Part shown: positions 8,939 through 18,429 of the stretch, piece by piece
Position numbering within the stretch: the first letter of the stretch is position 1
How the letters are laid out: the number at the start of each line of letters is the position of its first letter
Notes under the pieces: generated by a model
The model's input: the letters and a program-made list of their open reading frames with translations, nothing else
What the model was told of the DNA's origin: nothing
Database searches by the model: none
Assembly (NCBI RefSeq): GCF_013387485.1
Contig: NZ_JABBXB010000006.1
Coordinates: 124,001 to 188,000, forward strand
Origin: Stenotrophomonas sp. SAM-B
GTDB lineage: Bacteria; Pseudomonadota; Gammaproteobacteria; Xanthomonadales; Xanthomonadaceae
Length of the DNA: 64,000 nucleotides
Direction: 5' to 3'
Program-made: the position numbers and the translations under genes

Positions 8939-9373
8939 TCAGCGGTCCTGCCAGAGGTCCGGCAGGCCGTTGGCCTGGAGCCAGCGCTTGTCCTCGGCGT
9001 CCCAGCGCCAGATCTCCCGCACCCGCACCGTCCGCTCGGACTGGGTGTTGTTGTTGATCACCCGCACCTCGGCCGTGCGCCCGACCCGACCGTCGGGCAT
9101 GGGCACGTTGTCGCTGGCGCGATAGCTGGAGATTTTGACCTGCTCGAAGCGGCGCAGCTCCAGATCGGTCATCGGGTGGGCCTTGGCGTATTCCGGATCC
9201 AGGTACGGCAAGGCATCCTCGACGGTGCCCCAGCGCATCGTGGCGTCGTACTTGACCTGGGTTTCCTCCAGCGCCTTGCGCTGTTTCCTGGTGGTCTTCT
9301 GCTCGGCGGCCAGCGCGGTCACGCTGGTCAGCGCGAACAGGGCGATCAGCAGGATCTGAAGCGTACGGCGCAT
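8939..9373 (-). CDS. Secreted hypothetical protein
   Basis: 144 residues with a clear signal peptide (MRRTLQILLIALFALTSVTALA) and a basic, Lys/Arg-rich start to the mature part (EQKTTRKQRKALEETQ). The remainder, with RWGTVEDALPYLDPEYA and an alternating charged/hydrophobic second half, looks like a small mixed alpha/beta periplasmic domain of the NTF2-like size class, but I do not recognise a family. It lies between the thioesterase and rhodanese genes on the same strand. Confidence 0.7.
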   Translation of the reverse strand: MRRTLQILLIALFALTSVTALAAEQKTTRKQRKALEETQVKYDATMRWGTVEDALPYLDPEYAKAHPMTDLELRRFEQVKISSYRASDNVPMPDGRVGRTAEVRVINNNTQSERTVRVREIWRWDAEDKRWLQANGLPDLWQDR

Positions 9374-9403
9374 GCGAATTCCCCACTAGGCAAGGCGCCC
9401 ATC

Positions 9404-9874
9404 CTACCGCCTGGCGAAGGCCACGAAACGGCCGCTCAGTTCAGCGGCCGCCTTGTCGCCCTCGCCCGGCTGGCGGGCGGTGAGGCTGATGCGCGCCTTG
9501 CCGCGTTGGGCGAAGGTGGCCAGGAAGCTGTCCCAGTCGGTTTCCGCATCGGCCTGGGCCTGCGCATGCAGATCGCCGTACACCGGCGCGAGGTAGCGGA
9601 TGTGGCTGTCGGCCACGTAGACATCCGCATCGAACCCGGCCAGGCGCAGCCGCAGCGTCACCAGGGCCCAGCCGGACAGGGTCAGGGCCGAGGCCAGGCT
9701 GCCGCCGAAGGCGTTGCCCTTGTCGTTGACGTTGGCGGCCAGCGGGGCATGGATGTGCAGGACGCCGTCGCGATAGTCGTGGACACGGATCTGCATGGCC
9801 GCCACCGGCGGCATGGTATCCAGGACATGCTGCAGCGCGGACAGCTGCGCCGGCAGGGAATCGGTTGCGGACAT
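9404..9874 (-). CDS. YiiD-C-type hotdog thioesterase
   Basis: 156 residues from the ATG at 9874 (MSATDSLPAQ). The segment APLAANVNDKGNAFGGSLAS is the hallmark of the YiiD C-terminal thioesterase family (putative acyl-CoA/ACP thioesterases of the hotdog fold): N/D-K-G-T/N-xFGGS followed by a long hydrophobic helix. An upstream ATG at 9925 is possible but would overlap the divergent hemD start region. The two genes are divergent, with only about 34 bp between start codons. Substrate unknown. Confidence 0.82.
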   Translation of the reverse strand: MSATDSLPAQLSALQHVLDTMPPVAAMQIRVHDYRDGVLHIHAPLAANVNDKGNAFGGSLASALTLSGWALVTLRLRLAGFDADVYVADSHIRYLAPVYGDLHAQAQADAETDWDSFLATFAQRGKARISLTARQPGEGDKAAAELSGRFVAFARR

Positions 9875-9908
9875 CTGGCTGGTCACGTCACATCGAAGGG
9901 CTCGCATA

Positions 9909-10694
9909 ATGCCCGCAATGAACACCGAAACGAAAGTCGCGCGCTGGACCCTGATCTCGCTGCGCCCGCGTGGTCAGCATGCGCCGCTGCGGCGCGCGGC
10001 CAAGGGCACCGGCGCAACCGTCATAGCGCTGTCGCCGTGGGCGCTGCAGGCACGCAGGGATGCGGCCACCTGCGTCGACCTCGCCGCTGCGCTGGCGGCC
10101 GAGCGGGTCGTCTTCAGCAGTCCGGCCGCCGTGCATGCCGCCGCGCGACTGGTGGACCTCGCCGCGCCCCACCCGGGGCAGTGGCTTGCGGTCGGCGCCG
10201 GCACTGCGGCGGCACTGCACCGGCAGGGGGCACTGGACATCGCCGCGCCGGCACGGATGGACAGCGAAGGCCTGTTGGCGCTGCCCGCCCTGGCGGACCT
10301 GCGCGGCCTGCGTGCCGGGCTGGTGACCGCACCTGGCGGGCGCGGTGTCATCGCCGACACCCTGCAGCAGCGCGGCGCGCAGCTGCTGCGCGCCAACGTG
10401 TATGCGCGCCGGCCGTTGCCCTTCGCGCCGCGCACGCTGCAGCGGCTGCGGCACGCGGTTGCTCCCTGGGCATTGGCGGTGAGCAGCGGAGAGGCGCTGG
10501 CGCTGCTGCTGGCGCAGCTGCCCGACGATCTGCAGGCGCCCCTGCGCGCCGCCACCGTGGTGGCCGCCAGCGAGCGGCTGGCGGTACAGGCACGGGCCGC
10601 CGGCTTCGGACAGGTCCATGTCGCGGCCGGGCCGTTGCCGGCGCAGCTGGTCGCCGCTGCACACGCCGCGCTCATCCCGCCCGCATCTTCCTGA
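9909..10694 (+). CDS. hemD: Uroporphyrinogen-III synthase
   Basis: About 261 residues. It cyclises hydroxymethylbilane to uroporphyrinogen III with inversion of ring D in haem and sirohaem synthesis. Family features are weakly conserved but visible: the opening WTLISLRPRGQHAPLRRAA, VVFSSPAAVHAA, GTAAALHRQG, the C-terminal-lobe motif VTAPGGRGVIADTLQQRGA followed by ANVYARRP, and SSGEALALLLAQLP. The ATG at 9909 has AAGGG 8 bp upstream; the ATG at 9918 is an alternative. It is followed by hemX and hemY, which supports the call. Confidence 0.88.
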   Translation: MPAMNTETKVARWTLISLRPRGQHAPLRRAAKGTGATVIALSPWALQARRDAATCVDLAAALAAERVVFSSPAAVHAAARLVDLAAPHPGQWLAVGAGTAAALHRQGALDIAAPARMDSEGLLALPALADLRGLRAGLVTAPGGRGVIADTLQQRGAQLLRANVYARRPLPFAPRTLQRLRHAVAPWALAVSSGEALALLLAQLPDDLQAPLRAATVVAASERLAVQARAAGFGQVHVAAGPLPAQLVAAAHAALIPPASS

Positions 10695-10802
10695 ACAGGG
10701 AGGCGGGGCGGTCTTGCAGGGGGCTCGGGCGACGGGCGATGCTGTGCGCCACGTCGCTCGCCAGCCAGCGGACTGCCCGGCGCGCGCGACAAGGATGCCC
10801 GT

Positions 10803-11780
10803 ATGAACGACCCGGTTTCGCCCTCCTCTTCGAGCCGCCCCTTGCGCTGGATCGTACCGATCGCGGCGCTGGCCGTATTGGTCGGGGCTGGTGCATGGGG
10901 CTGGACGCAGTGGCAGGCGCGGCAAGCCCAGGAGCAGTTGCGGCTGGAGAACGCCCAGCGGCAGGTGCAGGGCCTGCTGGACAGCGTCGAGGCACTGCGC
11001 CGCGACCAGCGTTCGACGTCCCAGCGCGTGCAGGATGCCGCTGCGACCAACCGCGTGCTGCGCGATGAAATGTTGGGCCTGAGCCAACGCAACGCCCTGC
11101 TCGAAGAGAACCTGGCCAAGCTCGCCGACAGCACCCGCCACGGCGCCCAGGCGCTGCAGCTGGAAGAGGCCGAGTTGCTGCTGAGCCAGGCCGGGCAGCG
11201 GCTGGCCTATGCCGATGACGTCGAGGGGGCCAAGCGCTTGTACGCGTTGGCGGCCACCTCGCTGGACGATGTACAGGGCAATGAATATCTGAACCTGCGG
11301 CAGGCGCTGATGCAGGAGCGCAACGCGGTGGATGCCCTCGGCCCCGGCGCGCGTGCCCAGGCGCAGGCCGCGCTGGCGCAGTTTGCCGCTGCGCTGACCG
11401 GGCTGCCCGAGCAGATCGACGCAGCGGTCGACGCCACCGCGGTGACGCCGTGGTGGCACCAGGTGCTCGCCCCGTTCGTGACCATCACCCCCACCCGCCT
11501 GCAGGGCCCGTTGACCGAGGCCGAGCGTGTGGCCGCCTGGGATTCGCTGCAGCTGGAGCTGACCCTGGCACGCGCCGCCGTGGAGCGCGGCGACCAGGCC
11601 GGCTACGTCCAGGCGCTGGACCGGGTGGCGCTGTGGCTGCCGCGGCTGTGGCCGGATTCACCTGCTCTGCGCGAGCGTCGTGCTGAACTGCACCAACTAC
11701 GCGCCCGTGAGCTGCGTCCATCGTTGCCCGAACTGGGCAGCACCCTGCAGCAACTGCGCACGATGCGTACTGGGAGTTAA
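10803..11780 (+). CDS. hemX: HemX-like membrane protein
   Basis: 325 residues. A short cytoplasmic N terminus precedes one membrane helix (WIVPIAALAVLVGAGAWGW), then a long alpha-helical coiled-coil region rich in Gln, Arg and Glu (residues about 35-150). The C-terminal domain includes YADDVEGAKRLYALAATSLDD, the characteristic segment of the HemX/DUF513 family. The family was once called uroporphyrinogen C-methyltransferase, but no methyltransferase motif is present and its role in haem synthesis is unsettled. AAGGA lies upstream of the ATG. It is separated from hemY by 3 bp. Confidence 0.88.
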   Translation: MNDPVSPSSSSRPLRWIVPIAALAVLVGAGAWGWTQWQARQAQEQLRLENAQRQVQGLLDSVEALRRDQRSTSQRVQDAAATNRVLRDEMLGLSQRNALLEENLAKLADSTRHGAQALQLEEAELLLSQAGQRLAYADDVEGAKRLYALAATSLDDVQGNEYLNLRQALMQERNAVDALGPGARAQAQAALAQFAAALTGLPEQIDAAVDATAVTPWWHQVLAPFVTITPTRLQGPLTEAERVAAWDSLQLELTLARAAVERGDQAGYVQALDRVALWLPRLWPDSPALRERRAELHQLRARELRPSLPELGSTLQQLRTMRTGS

Positions 11781-11783
11781 TCG

Positions 11784-13148
11784 ATGAAGCCGTTTCAATC
11801 TCTAGTGGTCCTGCTGCTGGCCGTGGCCCTGGGCGTGATCGCCTCGCAGTGGCTCGGCACCGAGCAGCTGCGCCAGTTCGGTGAAGTGATCTACCGCTAC
11901 GGCGGTACCGACTACCGCTCCACCGTGCCGCAGGTCGCCCTGATGGTGCTGGTCGGGCTGCTGGTGCTGTGGCTGCTGTGGAGCCTGCTAGCCTCGCCGT
12001 TCCGCGCGTGGGGCCGCTACCGCCGCAAGCAGGGCCGCGCCCGCCTGACCGAAGGCCTGCAGGCGCACGAACATGGCCACTGGCAGCGTGCGGAAAAGCT
12101 GCTGACCAGTGCTGCTGAAGACAAGGAAGTGAGCGCGGTCGCCATGGTGACCGCGGTGCGCAGTGCGCAGGCGCGCGATGACGATGCTGCGGTCAATCAG
12201 TACCTGCAGCGCCTGGCCACCGAAGATGCCACCAGCCATGCCCTGCTGCTGGCCGAACGCCTGCTGGCCCAGGAACGCCCGGTCGATGCGATCAACGTGC
12301 TCGACGTGGCCGCGATCCAGCCGCTGCCGCCGCGCGGCCTGTGGCTGCGGACCGAAGCACTGGCCCGTGCCGATCGCGCGCACGAGGCGTATGGCCAGCT
12401 GGGCGCGCTGCGCAAGCAGAAAGTGCTGCCCGATGCCGCCGTGGCCGAACTGGAAATCCGCCTGGCCGCGCAGTCGCTGCTCGAAGCCGGTGACGTCAAC
12501 GCGCTGGCCGCCCAGTGGGAAGCCACGCCGAAGGCATTGCGCAGCGATCCCGATGTCGTCTCCGCCTATGCGCTGCGCGCAGTGGCCCTGGACTGGGACG
12601 AACCGGCCCTGCTCAACCTCGAACAGGCACTGGACACGCGCTGGGACGAATCGGTGGTGACCCTCTACGGCCAGATGCCGGTAGAGAAACTGGCCACCCG
12701 CCAGGCCAACCTGCAGCGCTGGTTGACCACGCAGCCTTCCAGCCCGGCATTGCTGCTGGCGCTGGGTCGCATCGCCGCCCGTCAGCGTCAGCACACGCTG
12801 GCCGAGGATTACCTGCATCGCGCGATCGCCGCCGGTGCCGGCCCGGCCGCATGGGAAGCGTTGGGCGAAGTGTTCCTCGACCGTGGCGAGACCGCGCTGG
12901 CCTCGCAGTGCTTCGCCAATGCCCTGCGCCAGCAGCGCGGCGATGACAGCGTGGCGCTGGCCCGTGCCTCGACCGCGACCCCACTGGACCCGATCGTGCC
13001 CGAGCGCGCCACCATCGAAGAGCAGTCGCTGATGGGCGAACCGGCGCCGCTGCAGGATCGCCTGCACGGGGAGCCGGGTCGCATGCACGTCGAAGAAGAT
13101 CGCCTGCACGTGGAACGCGACGAGTTCGGCAATCCGCGCCTGCCGTAA
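11784..13148 (+). CDS. hemY: HemY-like TPR membrane protein
   Basis: 454 residues. Two N-terminal membrane segments (about 7-23 and 51-72) flank the conserved HemY_N region containing RRKQGRARLTEGLQAHEHG. A soluble domain of tetratricopeptide-like helices follows, with late units such as PALLLALGRIAARQRQHTLAEDYL. It is not the protoporphyrinogen oxidase that bears the same name in Gram-positives. The order hemD-hemX-hemY is the usual one in gammaproteobacteria. The C-terminal tail is rich in Glu/Arg/His and probably disordered. Confidence 0.9.
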   Translation: MKPFQSLVVLLLAVALGVIASQWLGTEQLRQFGEVIYRYGGTDYRSTVPQVALMVLVGLLVLWLLWSLLASPFRAWGRYRRKQGRARLTEGLQAHEHGHWQRAEKLLTSAAEDKEVSAVAMVTAVRSAQARDDDAAVNQYLQRLATEDATSHALLLAERLLAQERPVDAINVLDVAAIQPLPPRGLWLRTEALARADRAHEAYGQLGALRKQKVLPDAAVAELEIRLAAQSLLEAGDVNALAAQWEATPKALRSDPDVVSAYALRAVALDWDEPALLNLEQALDTRWDESVVTLYGQMPVEKLATRQANLQRWLTTQPSSPALLLALGRIAARQRQHTLAEDYLHRAIAAGAGPAAWEALGEVFLDRGETALASQCFANALRQQRGDDSVALARASTATPLDPIVPERATIEEQSLMGEPAPLQDRLHGEPGRMHVEEDRLHVERDEFGNPRLP

Positions 13149-13170
13149 CAGGCGGCGCGGGATCTGGGAC

Positions 13171-13193
13171 ATCCACGCATGGCGTGGATCTAC
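13171..13193 (-). repeat. REP-like hairpin with GTAG head (SMAG-type)
   Basis: On the minus strand this reads GTAG followed by the stem ATCCACGC / GCGTGGAT around a short loop. The GTAG head plus hairpin matches the layout of Stenotrophomonas SMAG REP elements. The same core, ccacgcatggcgtgg, recurs at 46435-46456. Confidence 0.65.
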
Positions 13194-13201
13194 CCGGAAA
13201 C

Positions 13202-13231
13202 GAAGAAGGCCGCCCTTGGGCGGCCTTCTTC
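13202..13231. terminator. Bidirectional terminator between hemY and thiolase
   Basis: A near-perfect palindrome, GAAGAAGGCCGCC / GGCGGCCTTCTTC with a 4-nt loop, lies between two convergent genes. It serves the haem operon rightward and the thiolase gene leftward. Confidence 0.85.
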
Positions 13232-13248
13232 ATTTCCTGCGTCGGCGA

Positions 13249-14529
13249 TCAGCGCTCGACGATCGCCACCACGCCCATGCCGCCGGCGGTGCAGATCGAG
13301 ACCAGCGCGCGGCCACCGCCGCGCTCGGCCAGCTGCTTGGCCGCCGTGGCGATCACGCGGGCACCGGTGGCGGCGAACGGGTGGCCGGTGGCCAGCGACG
13401 AACCCAGCGGGTTGATCTTGGCCGGGTCGATCCTGCCCAGCGGCGCATCCAGGCCGAGGCGGTTGCGGCAATAGTCTTCGCTTTCCCACGCGCGCAGCGT
13501 GCACAGCACCTGGGCGGCGAACGCTTCGTGGATTTCGTAGATGTCGAAATCCTGCAGGGTCAGGCCGTTGCGCTTGAGCATCTCCGGCACGGCGATCGTC
13601 GGCGCCATCAGCAGGCCTTCGCCGTGCACGAAATCAACCGCAGCCACCTGCGAATCACGCAGATACGCCAGTGGTTCGTGGCCGTGCGCGCGTGCCCAGT
13701 CTTCGCTGGCCAGCAGCACCGCCGAGGCACCATCGGTGAGCGAGGTCGAGTTGGCCGCGGTCAGCGTGCCGCGGCCGGAAACCTTGTCGAACGCCGGCTT
13801 CAGCGTGGCCAGCTTTTCCAGCGAGGTATCGGCACGCAGGATGTTGTCGCGCTCCACGCCGCGGAACGGGGCGATCAGGTCGTTGAAGAACCCGCGCTCG
13901 TAAGCAGCGGCGAGCTTCTTGTGCGAGGACACCGCCCACTCGTCCTGCGAATCGCGGGAGATGTTCCACTCCTTGGCCATGTCCTCGCAGTGATCCCCCA
14001 TGCTCTTGCCGGTGCGCGGCTCGGCCACGCCCGGGAATTCCGGCTTGAGTTCGCTCAGCTTGAAACCCCGAGTCAGCGCCTTGAGCTTGTCGCCGGTGCT
14101 CTTGGCGCGGTTGGCGGCCAGCAGGCGTGCGCGCAGCTTCTTGCCGTAGACGATCGGCACGTCGGACGTGGTATCCGAGCCGCCGCCGATGCCCGAGTCG
14201 ATCTGGCCCAGCGCGATCTTGTTGGCCACCGCGATGATGGTGTCCAGCGAGGTGCCGCAGGCACGCTGCATGGTGATGCCCGGGGTCAGCGGGGACAGGC
14301 CCGAGGACAGCGTCGCTTCGCGGCCCAGGTTCCAGTCGCTGGAGTGCTTGATCACCGCGCCCATCGCCACTTCGCCCAGCTGCTGGCCGTGCAGGCCGAA
14401 GCGCTCCACCAGCGCCCCGAGCGTGCGTACCGACATACCGAGGTTGCCGACGTCCGAATAAGCCGTGTTCTGGCGACAGAACGGGATGCGGACGCCGCCG
14501 AGGATGGCGACGGGACGGGCGTTGGGCAT
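13249..14529 (-). CDS. fadI: Acetyl-CoA C-acyltransferase (FadI-like thiolase)
   Basis: 426 residues. Thiolase-superfamily enzyme that cleaves 3-ketoacyl-CoA (or condenses acetyl-CoA). Active-site residues are all present: the nucleophilic Cys in MQRACGTSLDT, the GHP histidine in LATGHPFAATGAR, and the second Cys in CTAGGMG. The sequence reads as FadI-like rather than AtoB-like, as seen in YGKKLRARLLAANRAKS, GKSMGDHCEDMAKEW and EIHEAFAAQVL. The start at 14529 (MPNARPVAILGG) gives the usual length; an ATG 15 bp upstream is an alternative. It is a single gene, divergent from 14637. Confidence 0.9.
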   Translation of the reverse strand: MPNARPVAILGGVRIPFCRQNTAYSDVGNLGMSVRTLGALVERFGLHGQQLGEVAMGAVIKHSSDWNLGREATLSSGLSPLTPGITMQRACGTSLDTIIAVANKIALGQIDSGIGGGSDTTSDVPIVYGKKLRARLLAANRAKSTGDKLKALTRGFKLSELKPEFPGVAEPRTGKSMGDHCEDMAKEWNISRDSQDEWAVSSHKKLAAAYERGFFNDLIAPFRGVERDNILRADTSLEKLATLKPAFDKVSGRGTLTAANSTSLTDGASAVLLASEDWARAHGHEPLAYLRDSQVAAVDFVHGEGLLMAPTIAVPEMLKRNGLTLQDFDIYEIHEAFAAQVLCTLRAWESEDYCRNRLGLDAPLGRIDPAKINPLGSSLATGHPFAATGARVIATAAKQLAERGGGRALVSICTAGGMGVVAIVER

Positions 14530-14636
14530 GGAGATACCTGGCATGGGAGGGGTGTCTGCAACATGGCCTGCACGAAGGAGCAGGCATAATGGGGCCAAGT
14601 GTAGCTGCCGCCCTGTGATGGGCCAACCGTGAAACC

Positions 14637-15524
14637 ATGAGCAAACCCGACCACGGCATGAATGCCATTGGCGTACTGGCATTGGAACTGGCCGGCGGCG
14701 ACGCCCCGCGCCATGCCGCGCTGTCCTCTGAACAGGCTGGTGAACTGGCCGAACGTGTCGGCCGCGATCTGGCCAAGCTGGTGCCCGGCGTCAGCGGGCT
14801 GGACTTCGTGTTCGCCGGCGCCCATTTCGATCCGGCCGAAGTGCTGCGTCCGGGCTGGCCGGTACACCGGCGCCTGGAAGAGCTGCAGATGCGTGCCCCG
14901 GGCCGCAGCCAGGGTCCGCGCGTGCTGGCGTTCGGTGCCGGCGCCGACGGCGATGTGCCGCTGCCGTTCCAGGCCGATGCCACCCTCACCGGTGGCGGGC
15001 TGCGGGTGGTGCCGTTCCTGCTGACCGGCACCGAAGTCGCCCAGACCCAGGCCGTGGCCGAAGCACTGGAAGAAGTGCTGCTGGCCCAAGGCATGGCGCA
15101 GCCCGATACCGCCCTGCAGGCGCAGAACGCGTTCGGCGCACAGATCGAGCATGCGCGCTATTTCACGGTGAACGATCTCGCCGCGATGATGTCGATGCAG
15201 TACGACAACCAGGGCCTGGCGATCCTGTGGCCGCTGATCGAAACCGCGCTGATGGCACCGCACGTGGAAGAGTGGCTGGATGCCGCGCCGGAGCCGCTTC
15301 TTCGATACGCTGACGGCGAAGTACGTATGGCGCTATTCGACCCTGCCGGCTGGTGTGCGTACTACAACCACGGCACCGGTGACTGCGATCGCCTGCAGGC
15401 CATCTACGACCAGTACCTGATCCGCCAGCGGCAGATGGCCGCCGTGCTGGAAGCCCACGGACTGCCGGTGCTGTTCGTGCATTGCGAAGCCGGGCAGGAC
15501 GCGCGCGCGCTGCTGGCGCGTTAA
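14637..15524 (+). CDS. Hypothetical protein, Xanthomonadaceae type
   Basis: 295 residues, soluble, without signal peptide or membrane segment. Visible features are a central segment LRVVPFLLTGTEVAQTQAVAEALEE cut here by description only, an acidic composition, and a C-terminal part with YNHGTGDCDRLQAIYDQYL and VLFVHCEAGQDARAL. I do not recognise a domain. Coding-quality base composition and an open frame end to end make it a real gene. It is divergent from the thiolase, with 107 bp between starts, and is followed by two strong hairpins. Confidence 0.75.
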   Translation: MSKPDHGMNAIGVLALELAGGDAPRHAALSSEQAGELAERVGRDLAKLVPGVSGLDFVFAGAHFDPAEVLRPGWPVHRRLEELQMRAPGRSQGPRVLAFGAGADGDVPLPFQADATLTGGGLRVVPFLLTGTEVAQTQAVAEALEEVLLAQGMAQPDTALQAQNAFGAQIEHARYFTVNDLAAMMSMQYDNQGLAILWPLIETALMAPHVEEWLDAAPEPLLRYADGEVRMALFDPAGWCAYYNHGTGDCDRLQAIYDQYLIRQRQMAAVLEAHGLPVLFVHCEAGQDARALLAR

Positions 15525-15526
15525 TA

Positions 15527-15569
15527 GGGACGGAGGTAGTTAAGCCGGCGGCTTAACTACCTCCGTCCC
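15527..15569. repeat. 43-nt perfect palindrome 3' of gene 14637-15524
   Basis: Two 21-nt arms (15527-15547 and 15549-15569) are exact reverse complements around a single centre base. The arms begin gggacggaggtagttaag. The palindrome starts 3 bp after a stop codon. It could act as a terminator stem or be a dispersed palindromic element; it has no GTAG head at the stem base, unlike the SMAG hairpins. Confidence 0.8.
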
Positions 15570-15578
15570 CGTTATTTA

Positions 15579-15612
15579 AAAAAAAACGCCGGCGAATGCC
15601 GGCGTTTTTTCG
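15579..15612. terminator. Bidirectional terminator between 14637 gene and sodC
   Basis: The stem CGCCGGC / GCCGGCG with a 4-nt loop is flanked by a run of A on the left and a run of T on the right. It is placed between convergent genes, so it can end transcription in both directions. Confidence 0.88.
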
Positions 15613-15628
15613 TCAACCACGGCCCGGA

Positions 15629-16264
15629 TTACGGGGCCGCTTTGATGACCGCGCAGGCCAGGCGCGCGCCGGCGTTGCCGGTCGGCTGGGTCTTGTAGTC
15701 GTCCGCGTCGGCGTGGACGATCAGCCCGCGGCCGATGATGTCGAAGTCATCGCCCTTGCCGATGTTGACGTTGGTCGAGACCGGAGCGTCGACCACGGCA
15801 TTGCCCTGGGCGTCGGCCTTGATGTTGGGCATGTCACCGCCGTGGTGCGGTGCGGTGGCAACGCTGCCGTGGTCTTCCTTGCCCGGGTTGAAGTGGCCGC
15901 CGGCGCTGGCGCCGTCCGGCGCGCTGCAGTCGCCCTTCTCATGGATGTGGAAGCCATGCTCGCTGTTGGGCTTCAGGCCGCTGACCTGGCCCTTCACGTG
16001 GACCTTGCCGTCGACGATGCTGAAGGTCACGTTGCCCTTGACGTCGTTGCCCTGGGTGGCGGCGAGATCGGCGCTGGCGGTGTGGTTGGCATGGGCTTCG
16101 CTGGTCATTGCCGGCGGGGCTTCCGGGGTCGCTTCGGCCGTCGGCTGGGCCGCGGTGGCTTCAGCGGCCGGGGTGGCTTCCGGGGTCGTGTCGGCCGGCT
16201 TGTTGCAGGCGGTCAGGCCGAGCGCGGCGATGGCAGCGAACAACGAGGTATGGATCAGGCGCAT
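15629..16264 (-). CDS. sodC: Cu/Zn superoxide dismutase, lipoprotein
   Basis: 211 residues. Dismutates superoxide in the periplasm. Signal peptide with lipobox LGLTAC, then a Pro/Ala/Thr/Glu-rich linker (residues about 25-60). The SodC domain shows the metal ligands in GFHIHEKGDCS, the bridging region ASAGGHFNPG, the zinc loop APHHGGDMPNI and the C-terminal LIVHADADDY; the disulfide Cys pair is CSAP with ARLACAVI. Length is that of bacterial SodC plus the linker. A second, related sodC lies 53 bp upstream on the same strand. Confidence 0.93.
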   Translation of the reverse strand: MRLIHTSLFAAIAALGLTACNKPADTTPEATPAAEATAAQPTAEATPEAPPAMTSEAHANHTASADLAATQGNDVKGNVTFSIVDGKVHVKGQVSGLKPNSEHGFHIHEKGDCSAPDGASAGGHFNPGKEDHGSVATAPHHGGDMPNIKADAQGNAVVDAPVSTNVNIGKGDDFDIIGRGLIVHADADDYKTQPTGNAGARLACAVIKAAP

Positions 16265-16317
16265 GTGGATCTCCTTGCGGGTAGCGTTGGAAGAAGCGAC
16301 GTCGGGGGACTGCGCGA

Positions 16318-16884
16318 TCAGCGCACGACCCGGATGACGCCGCAGGCGATTCTGGCGCCGGCGTTGCCGGCGGGTTGGCTGCGGTAATCGTCGGCGTTGG
16401 CATGCACGATCAGTGCACGTCCGGCGATATCGGTGGCTGCGCCGCCGCCAAGAGTAACCGCTGGCAGGCGGATGTCGACGTTGACGCGACCCTGCGCGTC
16501 GGCACGCAGGTTGTCCATGTCACCGGCGTGATGCGCACCGGCACTGTTGCGGCCGTGCGGCTGGCCGGACGGATTGAAATGCGCACCGGCGCTGCTCGCA
16601 TCGACCGCACTGCAGTCGCCGCGCTCATGCACATGGAACCCGGCCACCTGCAGTGGCTGCAGGCCGCCGATGACGCCGGTGATATGCACGCCGCGCGTGT
16701 CCGGGACCAGCGCAAGGCGCCCGCTGACCAGGCTGGCCGAGGCCGGCGACAGATTGGCTTCGGCCATCTGCGCGGTGCTGACCACCGGCACGACGGGTGC
16801 CACGGGGCGCGGCGGCGGCGTGCTGCCGCAGGCGGCGAGGCCGACCGCGATCACCGCAGCGAGGACGACAGGGGAACTGCGCAT
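16318..16884 (-). CDS. sodC: Cu/Zn superoxide dismutase, second copy, lipoprotein
   Basis: 188 residues from the ATG at 16884 (MRSSPVVLAAVIAVGLAAC), with a lipobox ending in Cys-19 and a short Pro-rich linker. The metal-site residues are retained: FHVHERGDCS, AGAHFNPSG, GAHHAGDMDNL and LIVHANADDY, plus a C-terminal Cys (RIACGVIRVV). It is clearly a diverged paralogue of the gene downstream at 15629-16264, with a much shorter linker. Both lie on the same strand with 53 bp between them and are probably co-transcribed. Confidence 0.92.
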   Translation of the reverse strand: MRSSPVVLAAVIAVGLAACGSTPPPRPVAPVVPVVSTAQMAEANLSPASASLVSGRLALVPDTRGVHITGVIGGLQPLQVAGFHVHERGDCSAVDASSAGAHFNPSGQPHGRNSAGAHHAGDMDNLRADAQGRVNVDIRLPAVTLGGGAATDIAGRALIVHANADDYRSQPAGNAGARIACGVIRVVR

Positions 16885-16977
16885 GGGAAGACTCCTTGGT
16901 TGCAAACTAACGGTGCGCTCGTCCACAGGCCATGAAAGTGGCCGGGACACGGCGCACACGCGGTGTGGACATGCGGT

Positions 16978-18421
<1,444 letters not shown>

Positions 18422-18429
<8 letters not shown>

